DNA of 36,179 nucleotides from Chloroflexota bacterium (GCA_013112725.1 JABFFZ010000058.1:1-36179), one strand, 5' to 3'. Positions 24,901 to 32,268 are shown, numbered from the stretch's first letter. Program-made: numbers and translations. Notes: a model not told the origin generated them from the letters alone.

Positions 24901-26738
24901 TCCAAAACATTGATGTAGACCCGCTCAGCCTGAGCAGCATCCAGGACCCGGACACTACTACCACTCGGACGTTGACCATTGCCAACACCGGTGATGGGAC
25001 GCTGACATGGAATATCACTGAAGAGCCAACGGCCGTGCTCTCTGCTCTGACAACCGGCGGTGACGCCACCGTGGCCCGTGAAGATGCCAGCACCGCTGCC
25101 TTAAGCAATGGACAGCCCGCCGGCGCTCCACCGGCCCTGAGCAGTTGGCGCGTCCCCGAAGACATCCTCTATGACAACGGCCCATTGGTCACCCATCCCG
25201 GCGGCGGCGCCGGCGGCGCTGATGTAAGCGCCTTACAAACAGCCCTGGGTATGGGTACGTTTGGCTTTGGTAACCAGGTTTCCGCCGGTAACCGGGTAGC
25301 CGATGACTTCACTGTCACTGGCGGTGGCTGGTTTGTGCAAAATATCACCTTCTTTGGCTACCAGACCGGCTCCAGCACCACATCCACATTCACGGCCGTG
25401 AACCTGCGCATCTGGGATGGGCCGCCTAATGATCCCAACAGCAACGTGGTTTTTGGCGACACCACCACCAACCGCATGACCGCCACCGGCTGGTCGAACA
25501 TCTACCGCACCCTGGATACTGCCCTGAGCGCCACAGACCGGCCGATTATGGCGAATGTCACGGACATCAACACCTTCTTGCCACCCGGAACTTACTGGGT
25601 GGACTGGCAGGCAAACGGCACATTGGCTTCTGGCCCGTGGGCGCCGCCCATCTCTATTCTGGGCCAGACCACAACAGGTAATGCCATGCAATTTACTACT
25701 GCTGGCTGGGCTGACCTGGTTGATGTTGGGCCGCAAGGTCTGCCTTTCATCATCGAGGGGCTGTCCGATTGCAGCAATCCCAGTGACGTGCCCTGGTTGA
25801 GTGTAGACCCCACCAGTGGCAGCAATGGCGGCGGCACGAGTACCGATGTCACCGTTACCTTCGACTCAACCGGTCTGGCAGCCGGTACCTATACCGCCAA
25901 TCTGTGTGTAGCCAGCAATGACCCAGATGTTGGCCCCGGCAACGGTACGAGCCTGGTGATATTGCCGGTAACACTGGACGTGAATGAAGTCGCTGCCCCG
26001 GCCATTAGCCTGACGAAAACGGTGGGCACCGATTCGGCCGTTTGCGCCACCACAGACGAGATCACCGTCGTGGCCGGTTCAACCGTCTACTACTGTTATG
26101 AAGTTGAAAATACCGGCAACGTCACGCTGAACCTGCACGACCTGGAAGACAGTGAGTTAGGCACTATCTTGAATGGCTTGTCCTATGCGCTCACTCCGGG
26201 GGCATCTGCCTTCTTGACGGTGACCGCCACAATCAGCGTCACCACGGTCAATACAGCCACCTGGACGGCGTATAATGCCGGGCCAAGCGACGTAGCCACG
26301 GCCACAGACTCGGCTACAGTCAACGTGACACCCGTGCCCGTGCCGGCCATCACGCTGGTGAAAACGGTAGGTACCACGCCAGGCGTCTGCGCCGCCACCA
26401 CGAGCATCACGGTAGAGTCTGGCACGACCGTTTACTACTGCTACACCGTCACCAATACCGGTAACGTGACGCTAGGGCTGCATGACCTGGCAGATGATGA
26501 GTTGGGCGCACTGCTGAATGCCCTGCCCTATGACCTGCTGCCAGGGGCAAGCGTGGATACCGTGACCGCCGGTCTGACCATCACGGCAACCATTACGGCG
26601 AACACGACCAACACGGCTACCTGGACAGCGTACAATGCCGGGCCAAGTGATGTGGCCACCGCGACTGCTTCGGCGACGGTGACAGTGGCGGCTGCACCCG
26701 GCAACTTGATCTACCTGCCCATCATTCTGAAACCTTAG
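21945..26738 (+). CDS. Giant secreted multi-domain surface protein ending in YLPIILKP
   Basis: A 1597-residue exported protein. The start ATG 21945 has AAAGGAGAAAACC upstream and opens a signal peptide (MRKQPLILVLLFVGVLLSLT, cleavage likely near AFAS). An earlier in-frame ATG at 21819 lacks these features. Approximate domains: PPC 1 (80-205, ETEPNDTPATA), PPC 2 (211-335, EPNNLTDGG), P-proprotein convertase-like beta domain (345-486, LTHTNMPDLDVTLTAPGG) and a MAM-like domain (498-673). A DUF11-like repeat (681-769) is followed by a nidogen-like region (774-969). A BACON/Ig-type domain is split (990-1030 and 1280-1348) by an inserted beta domain with NGTYW-like wording (1070-1273). Two more DUF11-like repeats follow (1352-1459, 1466-1582), then GNLIYLPIILKP. 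No protease domain is seen. The role is probably adhesion or surface binding. Confidence 0.88.
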   Translation: MRKQPLILVLLFVGVLLSLTFFSLAFASAPPGIAQTGQPEKEIPAAEPADTAEISVLEVGGSVIGNVPATRLVAPLGAISVYETEPNDTPATANALGGNSAVVRGYVHPNADLDYFSFTAQAGDRVYVAIMTAGSANASSDSQLRIFDTDGVTLIEFDDDDGTFGGLSSSIAGATLPVAGTYYLEVKHFSATNQLRPYDLYFQLQSGAPTAEMEPNNLTDGGQPLPASGWVTGTINPAADNDVFVMALNAGDTVFLSLDLDPERDGGTSWNGRLGLGAFGSPLSILVINDASTTSPNSEAFFLTVKETGTYYAYVDQPTGLGDPAFTYHLSVSVFPHVPATANCTTYTSTDVPVTIPDGPGLVTSTLSVPGNPRIADLDVTVVLTHTNMPDLDVTLTAPGGNEVILFNDRGAAAQQQMNLVLDEEAAIPNTFYTIQSGIVYQPALNYRLSWFDGQNAGGDWTLNVYDDLAANGGVLQIWALTICEPPPPATCLTGTQPVTVFSSDFEANDGGFTASGTNVDWAWGTPTVAPINSCNSGANCWVTNLDGDYSTSSNQDLLSPGIDLTGLVGPVQLSWAQKYQIESANFDHAFVDAQLVGGGSPERLWEWYDATMRVTTGIGNPAVTVQQSAGWGLHSADLSSYLGQQLELRFHLDSDTSVNLAGLAIDDVTVTACEPTGGNAAISLSKTVGTTPGVCATTDEITVAAGTEVYYCYQVENTGTVTLNFHDLVDTELGVILNDFPYTLAPGDFSPEVIVPETVVASVTNEATWTAVTALGDYVYDDQAPFNYISINTTGTPLNLTDDGEANITIPFPFTFYGVTSSDLRVGNNGGIRFNATTGDVGFTNAALPNAAHPLTIFPFWDDLDDEQGNVYWEVQGTAPNRVAIIEWYQRPHFPGSVTAETITFQVLLFEGSNEIKFQYLDVDFNDPATSFGASATVGINKDATTALQYSFNQPVLQDGMAILFYEVVPESASATDTATVNVLIQNIDVDPLSLSSIQDPDTTTTRTLTIANTGDGTLTWNITEEPTAVLSALTTGGDATVAREDASTAALSNGQPAGAPPALSSWRVPEDILYDNGPLVTHPGGGAGGADVSALQTALGMGTFGFGNQVSAGNRVADDFTVTGGGWFVQNITFFGYQTGSSTTSTFTAVNLRIWDGPPNDPNSNVVFGDTTTNRMTATGWSNIYRTLDTALSATDRPIMANVTDINTFLPPGTYWVDWQANGTLASGPWAPPISILGQTTTGNAMQFTTAGWADLVDVGPQGLPFIIEGLSDCSNPSDVPWLSVDPTSGSNGGGTSTDVTVTFDSTGLAAGTYTANLCVASNDPDVGPGNGTSLVILPVTLDVNEVAAPAISLTKTVGTDSAVCATTDEITVVAGSTVYYCYEVENTGNVTLNLHDLEDSELGTILNGLSYALTPGASAFLTVTATISVTTVNTATWTAYNAGPSDVATATDSATVNVTPVPVPAITLVKTVGTTPGVCAATTSITVESGTTVYYCYTVTNTGNVTLGLHDLADDELGALLNALPYDLLPGASVDTVTAGLTITATITANTTNTATWTAYNAGPSDVATATASATVTVAAAPGNLIYLPIILKP

Positions 26739-26794
26739 CAACTTTAGTGTCTGTCAAGAACCGGTTCTGTGCCGTTTCTTGACCCCGTAAAGTG

Positions 26795-26829
26795 AGAGGG
26801 TATCTGAACCCAGATACCCTCTTCTTTTT
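26795..26829 (+). terminator. Intrinsic terminator after the giant surface-protein gene
   Basis: AGAGGGTATCTG (26795-26806), an AACC loop and CAGATACCCTCT (26811-26822) make a perfect 12-bp stem followed by TCTTTTT. A weaker stem, GTCAAGAA with TTCTTGAC (26753-26783), lies between it and the stop codon. Confidence 0.9.
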
Positions 26830-26830
26830 C

Positions 26831-27046
26831 CAGCAATTCTCAATTTGAGACGATGTGTAGGGGCGGGACAGGCGGGCGATACCTTTGTCATAAAGAATCA
26901 TGTTCTTCCCCGCCTGTCTCGCCCTGTTTGGGCCGGATTGGGTGAGACGGCGCGGAGACCAGCCCATAAGTTTTGCCCAAATGGAACCCGCGCCGTCCCA
27001 CCCCTACGCCTGTTTGATTTCACATTTAGGATTGCTATTCTTGTTC
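26831..27046. repeat. Double-hairpin repeat flanked by terminal-repeat sequences
   Basis: Begins with CAGCAATTCTCAATTT (26831-26846), the terminal repeat of the interspersed element, and runs up to the next copy of that sequence at 27047. The interior has two large inverted repeats: GGGACAGGCGGG against CCCGCCTGTCTC, and GGCGCGG against CCGCGCC. Outer TGTAGGGGCGGGAC is answered by GTCCCACCCCTAC. There is no credible gene. It may be a different element inserted beside, or sharing ends with, copy B. Confidence 0.6.
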
Positions 27047-27201
27047 CAGTAATTCTCAATTTGCCCGGCGGCGGCAGATAAATCTGCACCTACAAAAGGC
27101 AAAGTCGGCCTGCGCCGACTGGCGCCCAGCCCACGCGGGTGGGCTTTGCTCTCTGTAGGCGCGATTTTAATTGCTGGCTCTCGGTAAATTGAGAATTGCT
27201 G
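27047..27201. repeat. Interspersed TIR element, copy B (complete, 155 bp)
   Basis: The left end CAGTAATTCTCAATTT and right end AAATTGAGAATTGCTG are inverted repeats (15 of 16 match). Between them nested stems occur: GCAGAT-AA-ATCTGC, GGCAAAG with CTTTGC and AGCCCAC with GTGGGCT. No ORF. The size, terminal repeats and multiple copies fit a MITE-like or palindromic non-autonomous element. Confidence 0.8.
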
Positions 27202-27218
27202 TTCTTTTTCTCATGCAT

Positions 27219-27247
27219 TTGACCAGCAAGGGGGTTTTTGTTACGAT
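27219..27247 (+). promoter_or_regulatory. Probable promoter of the SRP RNA gene
   Basis: TTGACC (27219-27224), a 17-bp spacer and TACGAT (27242-27247). Transcription would start near 27254, just ahead of the SRP RNA core. It lies directly beside the right end of repeat copy B. Confidence 0.6.
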
Positions 27248-27277
27248 TCCAGCCGCTTCATTTACAGATGTATCTAT

Positions 27278-27398
27278 GAGACCGGTGAGCACTGGGTCCC
27301 TGGCGGCGAAAGCCGCCGAACCGTGTCAGGTCTGGAAAGAAGCAGCACTAAGGCGATTCTTTCGGGCGCCCAGGACAACCTGGTGGTCATCGGTTCCA
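27278..27398 (+). ncRNA. ffs: Signal recognition particle RNA (bacterial 4.5S type)
   Basis: Contains the near-invariant SRP core GTCAGGTCTGGAAAGAAGCA (from 27325), including the GGAA tetraloop at 27334-27337 and the asymmetric-loop side AGCAGCAC that binds Ffh. The flanks pair over a long hairpin: GACCGGTGAGCAC...GGGTCCCTGG on the left with CCAGGACAACCTGGTGGTCA and CGGTTC on the right. No coding frame overlaps. The RNA directs signal-peptide-bearing ribosomes to the membrane together with Ffh and FtsY. The exact 5' end could be up to about 25 bases earlier, given the promoter. Confidence 0.92.
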
Positions 27399-27410
27399 TG
27401 GATATATCGG

Positions 27411-27485
27411 GAGATTGGCGATTAGAGATTGGAGATTACGTGACGCCTGTGATCTCTGGTCTCCAATCTCCAATCTCTTTTTTTT
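27411..27485 (+). terminator. Terminator of the SRP RNA, built from GAGATTGG repeats
   Basis: GAGATTGGCGATTAGAG (27411-27427) pairs with CTCCAATCTCCAATCTC (27461-27477; 15 of 17 match), and eight Ts follow directly (27478-27485). The ATG of the next gene comes at once after the T-run. So a repeat of the intergenic tandem type appears to serve as the intrinsic terminator, and the downstream gene has no room for a ribosome site of its own other than within the hairpin. Confidence 0.75.
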
Positions 27486-28898
27486 ATGCGCACCCGTAAT
27501 CGTCTATCAACCGTCCTGGTGATCCTCTTTCTGCTGTTTGGTATGGCCAGTCTGGTAGCAGCCGGGTATATGCTGGCCCAGGAAGAGTATGTGGTGATGG
27601 ATGGCGACCAGCAGATTGCCCGGCTTACCGGTCATTACCGGACGGTGGCCGAGGTATTGGCGGCGGCGCGGGTGACGTTGCGGCCAGAAGATGTGGTCAT
27701 CCCGCCCCAGAAAGACCCACCGGCCACAACCATCAGCATCCAACGCGCGCGCGCTGTAACGGTGCGCACGGCCGTTGGCGTCCACACCTACTTTAGCCAC
27801 CAGCCACATCTGGCTGGTTTTCTGGCCGAAATTGGGCTGAATCCAGCGGCCGATGTGCCCATTTTTGCCGATGGTGTGCGCGCGCCGGTGGAGGTGTTAG
27901 CGACACGGCCGTTACCCCACACCCTGGAAATTGGCAAATTTGTTACTATCACCATTCACGACGGCCGTCAGCGCCAGACGGTGCGCACCGGAGCAGCGAC
28001 GGTAGGCACGGCCGTCGCCGCAGCCGGCATCACCCTGCAACCGCTAGACAGCACCGAGCCGGCGCCCCATACCCCACTTACCGAGGGCCTGACCATTACC
28101 GTGCGGCGCGCCTTTAACGTGACGATTCTGGTGGACGGCCGTACCATCACCACTCGCACCACCCATATCAACGCGCTGGATGTATTGGCCGACAGCGGCG
28201 TCACCCTGATTGGCAGCGATTATGTGCTGCCCGGCCCGGAAGCGCCTTTGCAGCCGAATACCACCATTCAGGTGGTGCGCGTCACCGAAGATTTTCGGGT
28301 GGCCGACGCTCCCATTCCCTACCAGACCATTTACCAGGCTGATAGTCGCCTGGAAATTGATACCAAACAGGTGGTTAGCCCCGGTGTTCCCGGCATTTTG
28401 CGGCAGCGGATTCGGGTGCGGTATGAAAATGGTGTGGCCGTCGGTGAAACGGTGGACGGCGAATGGGTGGCGCGGGAACCGGTGACAGAAGTTGTCGGTT
28501 ATGGCACCAAAATCGTCACCCGCATCTTGAACACGCCTGATGGCGCGTTGCAATACTGGCGGGTGGTGACGATGCGCGTCACTTCCTACCATGCGGGCAG
28601 TTCAGGCAAGCCATTGGAAGCGCCCGATTACGGCATTACCGCCAGTGGTCTACCGGCGCAAAAGGGAGTAGTGGCCGTAGACCGGGCCATTGTGCCCTGG
28701 CGCACCTGGGTTTACGTACCTGGTTATGGCGTGGGTTATGCCGGGGATACGGGTGGGGGGGTTCACGGCCGTTGGATTGACCTCGGTTACGCCGAAGACG
28801 CCTACATTCCCTGGTCGGGCACGGTTGATGTGTACTACCTTACCCCTATCCCGCCGCTGGAAGATATTAACTTTTTGCTGCCGGAGGCGCTGCCATAA
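27486..28898 (+). CDS. DUF348/G5/3D domain cell-wall protein (YabE/Rpf2-like)
   Basis: A 470-residue protein. One N-terminal membrane anchor or signal (residues about 8-30) is followed by three DUF348 ubiquitin-like domains (about 35-90, 92-150, 152-260). A G5 domain (about 270-340) contains TIYQADSRLEIDTKQVVSPG. The C-terminal 3D domain (about 355-455) has MRVTSYHAG, GVVAVDRAIVPWRTWVYVPG and GRWIDLGY with the family aspartates. Proteins of this build (YabE, Rpf2) act on peptidoglycan outside the membrane; the 3D barrel is a lytic-transglycosylase-like domain. It lies directly before rsmA, as yabE does in Firmicutes. ATG 27486 follows the T8 run of the previous terminator. Confidence 0.9.
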   Translation: MRTRNRLSTVLVILFLLFGMASLVAAGYMLAQEEYVVMDGDQQIARLTGHYRTVAEVLAAARVTLRPEDVVIPPQKDPPATTISIQRARAVTVRTAVGVHTYFSHQPHLAGFLAEIGLNPAADVPIFADGVRAPVEVLATRPLPHTLEIGKFVTITIHDGRQRQTVRTGAATVGTAVAAAGITLQPLDSTEPAPHTPLTEGLTITVRRAFNVTILVDGRTITTRTTHINALDVLADSGVTLIGSDYVLPGPEAPLQPNTTIQVVRVTEDFRVADAPIPYQTIYQADSRLEIDTKQVVSPGVPGILRQRIRVRYENGVAVGETVDGEWVAREPVTEVVGYGTKIVTRILNTPDGALQYWRVVTMRVTSYHAGSSGKPLEAPDYGITASGLPAQKGVVAVDRAIVPWRTWVYVPGYGVGYAGDTGGGVHGRWIDLGYAEDAYIPWSGTVDVYYLTPIPPLEDINFLLPEALP

Positions 28899-28924
28899 AT
28901 ATTACGCAAGTACCTACTGACAGG

Positions 28925-28966
28925 TCTGGTAATTGGGTAATTGCGTAATTAAGTAATTGGGTAATT
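28925..28966 (+). repeat. GTAATTGGG tandem repeat before rsmA
   Basis: Four to five nine-base units (GGTAATTGGGTAATTGCGTA, then AGTAATTGGGTAATT) end one base before the rsmA ATG. Same family as the repeats before sufS and sufU, but here only direct units are present, with no return arm. Confidence 0.85.
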
Positions 28967-28967
28967 C

Positions 28968-29795
28968 ATGCACCCCAAACAACTCCTCGACCATTACCAA
29001 CTGGAACCGAAAAAAAGCCTGGGACAGAACTTCTTGTTTGATGACAATGTGCTGGCGCGGATTGCGGATGCGGCAGCCGTGGCTGATGTAGACGAAGTGC
29101 TGGAAATTGGGCCGGGGCTGGGGGCGCTAACGCGGCTGCTAGCGCAGCGGGCGCGGCGGGTGGTGGCGGTGGAATTGGATGACCGTTTTCTGCCCATCCT
29201 GCACACCGAATTAGCGGGGGTGACGAATGTGCAGATTCTTCATGGGGATATACTGGCGCAGCAACCAGATAGGCTCTTTGACAAGGCGTACAAGGTTGTG
29301 GCCAATGTGCCTTATTACATTACGGGAGCCATCTTGCGCCATTTGCTGGCGGCCCCCCACAAACCGGAATTGATGGTATTAACGGTGCAAAAAGAGGTGG
29401 CGGAACGGCTCACGGCCGTACCCCCCTATATGTCTCTGCTGGCGCTCAGTGTGCAGTTTTACGGCCGTGTCCAGACCATTGCTACTATCAAAGCGGGCGC
29501 CTTTTGGCCGCGGCCGGATGTGGATTCGGCGGTGGTGCGCGTGGAGTTGGCGGGAGTACGGCCGTTGCCGTTGGCTGAGGAAGAAACGTTTTTCCGCATT
29601 GTGCGCGCCGGTTTCAGCCAGAAACGCAAACAACTGCAAAATAACCTGCGCCAGTTGGGGCTGGGCAAAGAAGAAGTGGGAGAATGGCTGACCGCAGCGG
29701 GGGTAGACGGCCGTCGCCGCGCCGAAACCCTGACCTTGCCCGAATGGTTAGCCCTTTACCAGGCCATACCCGTCACAATCAAATCTGGCGCATAA
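28968..29795 (+). CDS. rsmA: 16S rRNA (A1518/A1519) dimethyltransferase RsmA
   Basis: A 275-residue SAM-dependent enzyme, also called KsgA. It has KKSLGQNFLFD at the N-terminus, the SAM motif VLEIGPGLGALTRLL at about 44-58, and NVPYYITGAIL, the catalytic N-x-P-Y of adenine N6 methyltransferases. A small C-terminal helical domain is rich in basic residues (QKRKQLQNNLRQLG). It dimethylates two adjacent adenines near the 3' end of 16S rRNA during 30S assembly. The start lies one base after a tandem repeat, without a ribosome site. The DUF348/G5/3D gene is immediately upstream. Confidence 0.95.
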   Translation: MHPKQLLDHYQLEPKKSLGQNFLFDDNVLARIADAAAVADVDEVLEIGPGLGALTRLLAQRARRVVAVELDDRFLPILHTELAGVTNVQILHGDILAQQPDRLFDKAYKVVANVPYYITGAILRHLLAAPHKPELMVLTVQKEVAERLTAVPPYMSLLALSVQFYGRVQTIATIKAGAFWPRPDVDSAVVRVELAGVRPLPLAEEETFFRIVRAGFSQKRKQLQNNLRQLGLGKEEVGEWLTAAGVDGRRRAETLTLPEWLALYQAIPVTIKSGA

Positions 29796-29900
29796 ATTGA
29801 CTGTGTTGCTGTCCCGTTCACTTGGGCAAATTTAAGAACAACGGTAAGAATGATGCCGCACGATCCTGTTGTTCCAATGAGGTGTAAACAGGAGTGAATA

Positions 29901-31142
29901 GTGCAAGAGACAAGACTGTTTGACGAGCGGCTGGAAGAACCCCAGGAGATTGCCGAACCGGAAGTAGACGTTCTGGCTGAGGGGGGGCTGCACAAGCTCA
30001 TGCTCTTTTTTCACCAACCGGTAACCTGGCCGGATTGGGTGTTGTTGCTGTTATGGCTGACCTTTAGTGGGTTGGCTGGTTTGGGCTGGGTGCTGTTAAC
30101 CGGTGATAAAAATTCCATGCAGGCGGTGACATTATTTATGGCCGCCATGTTGGCCGACGATATGTTGCTGCTGCGTTCACTGCCCCGGCGCGGGGTTTCT
30201 TATGGCCCCTGGCAGGCGCAGTTTGTGGTGTTGGCGCTGCCCCGGTTGGCGGCAACGGCCGTTATCGCCCTGTTGTCCCGTTGGCTGGGAACACATCTGG
30301 GGATTGCTCTCTTGTTAAGCGCACAGTTAATCGGTTTGGCGGCGCTCATTTGGGGCGCGGAAATTGAGCCGTTTCGCCTGCGGATGAATGAGTTTCTCAT
30401 GTTTACAGACCGGATGAAACCCGGCAGCCCGCCGCTGCGTTTGCTGCACATCACAGACCTGCATATTGAGCGGCTGACGGCGCGGGAAGAACAGGTGGTG
30501 GCACTGGCTAAAAAGGCCAAACCCGACTTGATTGTGATTACCGGCGACTTTGTTAATCTCTCCTATAACCGTGACCCGGAAACACACCGGCAGGTGTGGC
30601 AATTGTTACGCCGTCTGAAAGCACCTTATGGCGTCTATGCCACGCTGGGCAGCCCCACAGTTGACCTGCGGGAAACGGTGGTTCCCATTTTCGATGACCT
30701 CTCTGTGCAGTTGTTGCGGCAAGAATGTGTGCTGGTGGATGTGGGTCACGGCCGTACCCTCTCCCTCATTGGTCTGGACTGTACCCACCACATCCCCACG
30801 GATGAGGCCCGGCTGTCACAATTGATGGCCCAAACGCCCAGCCATTCACCCCAGGTCTTGCTCTACCATTCGCCGGAACTGGCGCCCCAGGCCATGCAGC
30901 ACGGCATTGATCTCTACTTATGCGGCCATACACACGGCGGTCAGGTGCGTTTACCAATTATTGGCCCCCTGCTCACTAGTTCCCAATTGGGGCGGCGCTT
31001 TGTGATGGGCTTATACCATCACGGCCGTACCCATCTCTACGTCTCGCGCGGTGTGGGCCTGGAAGGTCTCAGCGCCCCCCGCGTTCGCTTCCTCTGCCCC
31101 CCGGAAATCACGCTGGTCACGATTCGGCCGGCCTCTCTGTAA
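29901..31142 (+). CDS. Membrane-anchored metallophosphoesterase lacking the GNH motif
   Basis: A 413-residue protein starting at GTG 29901. The N-terminal third has about four membrane helices (46-155). The calcineurin-like domain begins LLHITDLHIERL (Asp186, His188) and continues with VITGDFVNL (Asp216), LLYHSPELAP (His323) and CGHTHGGQ (His343, His345). The conserved GNHD/GNHE motif, which supplies the bridging-metal asparagine and catalytic histidine, should lie at ATLG-; here it reads GSPTVD (250-255). So a two-metal active enzyme is doubtful, though most other ligands are kept. Relatives include YaeI-like phosphodiesterases. An alternative reading is a divergent family with altered chemistry. 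Confidence 0.85.
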   Translation: MQETRLFDERLEEPQEIAEPEVDVLAEGGLHKLMLFFHQPVTWPDWVLLLLWLTFSGLAGLGWVLLTGDKNSMQAVTLFMAAMLADDMLLLRSLPRRGVSYGPWQAQFVVLALPRLAATAVIALLSRWLGTHLGIALLLSAQLIGLAALIWGAEIEPFRLRMNEFLMFTDRMKPGSPPLRLLHITDLHIERLTAREEQVVALAKKAKPDLIVITGDFVNLSYNRDPETHRQVWQLLRRLKAPYGVYATLGSPTVDLRETVVPIFDDLSVQLLRQECVLVDVGHGRTLSLIGLDCTHHIPTDEARLSQLMAQTPSHSPQVLLYHSPELAPQAMQHGIDLYLCGHTHGGQVRLPIIGPLLTSSQLGRRFVMGLYHHGRTHLYVSRGVGLEGLSAPRVRFLCPPEITLVTIRPASL

Positions 31143-31184
31143 CCCATAAGCCGTTATCTATATTCCGTTTTCCCGGCAATTTCC

Positions 31185-31362
31185 CGGCAATTCTCAATTT
31201 GCTCGGCGGCGGCAGATAAATCTGCACCTACAAAAGGCAAAGTCGGCCTGCGCAACTGGCGCCCGGCCCACGCAGAGCCTGCCCTGAACCTGTTGAAGGG
31301 GGGGCTTTGCTCTCTGTAAGCGCCATTTGAATCGCTGGCTCTTGGTAAATTGAGAATTGCTG
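31185..31362. repeat. Interspersed TIR element, copy C (178 bp)
   Basis: The ends CGGCAATTCTCAATTT and AAATTGAGAATTGCTG are inverted repeats. The interior is close to copy A, including the GCCCTGAACCTGTTGAAGGG segment. The neighbouring CCCGGCAATTT at 31172-31182 may be a partial duplication of the left end. The rest of the 31143-31415 gap has no gene. Confidence 0.8.
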
Positions 31363-31415
31363 CCGTTATCCGAAGTTGGATTAAGATTGACGGATTACAG
31401 ATTACAGTTGACCGG

Positions 31416-32201
31416 TCACGAAATCCCCTGCGCCCGTAACCATCCCATCATGTGATCGGCCACCGCTTTCCAGTCCGCTTCCAGCATCATATCGTGCGCC
31501 ATGTTGAAGAAGACAGCCTCGGTGTTATAAGCAGCGGCGGTACTCTTCACCTCATCCACCGTAAAAATGGTATCTTTTGTGCCGCCCAGTACCAGCATTG
31601 GGGCCTTGACTTTTTTCGGTTTGGGCAGGTTCAACCAGAGCATGTCGTTGAAAGCGCGGAAGGATTCGTTGTGGAGACGGCCGTAATACCGCGCCACCTC
31701 TTCCTCCGGCATCTCCTCGCTAAAAAACATTTCTCGCGCCAACGCCTGTGTGCCAATCACCGGCTGCATGCTCAATGTCAGATTCACTTTGAACAACACA
31801 CCGGGATGATTACGCCCCAACCGTAATGTTGTACCAATGACCCCGCGCGGCGGTACGGCCGCCAGCAGCACCCCGGCCGGGGCATGGTACGTTTCCAGGT
31901 ACTTCTGCACCACCAATCCCCCCATCGAATGCCCAATCACCACCGGTCGCGCCGGTAAACTTTGGGCCACTTCGGCTACATCGGCCACATAACCGGTCAC
32001 CGTATGCCAGCGAATCTTTTCTCGGCCGGGGCTGTTCCCATGCCCCCGCAAACTGAGCGCATGGGCCGACCAGCCCTTTTCGGCAAAATAAGGCAGGAAA
32101 AATTCATCCCAACACCACGCCCCATGCCACGCCCCATGCACAAACAGCAGCGGCGTCTGGTGCTGTGGCGTCTCCGGCTGGCGGTTAATAACTTCTAGCA
32201 T
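31416..32201 (-). CDS. Alpha/beta hydrolase
   Basis: A 261-residue alpha/beta hydrolase-fold protein. The oxyanion region is LLFVHGAWHGAWCWDEF. The nucleophile elbow is VIGHSMGGL with Ser92, the acid is Asp210 in LVLGGTKDTIF, and the base is His236 in FFNMAHDMM. LRGHGNS follows strand 4 as in the lysophospholipase and esterase branch. It is cytosolic with no signal peptide. AAGGAGGG before ATG 32201 is a strong ribosome site. Substrate unknown. Confidence 0.9.
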   Translation of the reverse strand: MLEVINRQPETPQHQTPLLFVHGAWHGAWCWDEFFLPYFAEKGWSAHALSLRGHGNSPGREKIRWHTVTGYVADVAEVAQSLPARPVVIGHSMGGLVVQKYLETYHAPAGVLLAAVPPRGVIGTTLRLGRNHPGVLFKVNLTLSMQPVIGTQALAREMFFSEEMPEEEVARYYGRLHNESFRAFNDMLWLNLPKPKKVKAPMLVLGGTKDTIFTVDEVKSTAAAYNTEAVFFNMAHDMMLEADWKAVADHMMGWLRAQGIS

Positions 32202-32215
32202 AATCCCTCCTTTTT

Positions 32216-32268
32216 GAGTGAGCAGTGAGCAGCAGGTGACTGCTTACTGCTCATTGTTCACTGCTTAC
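32216..32268. repeat. GAGCAGTGAGCAG inverted tandem repeat
   Basis: GAGTGAGCAGTGAGCAG units are followed by their complement, TGCTTACTGCTCATTGTTCA and CTGCTTAC. The array lies between the dehydrogenase stop and the hydrolase ribosome site (minus strand). Related units occur inside the protease gene at 2827-2858. Confidence 0.8.

Noticed and set aside
26898..27089. Short frames in the 26.8-27.1 kb gap on both strands
   Set aside because: They arise from inverted-repeat DNA and have no ribosome sites or domain features.
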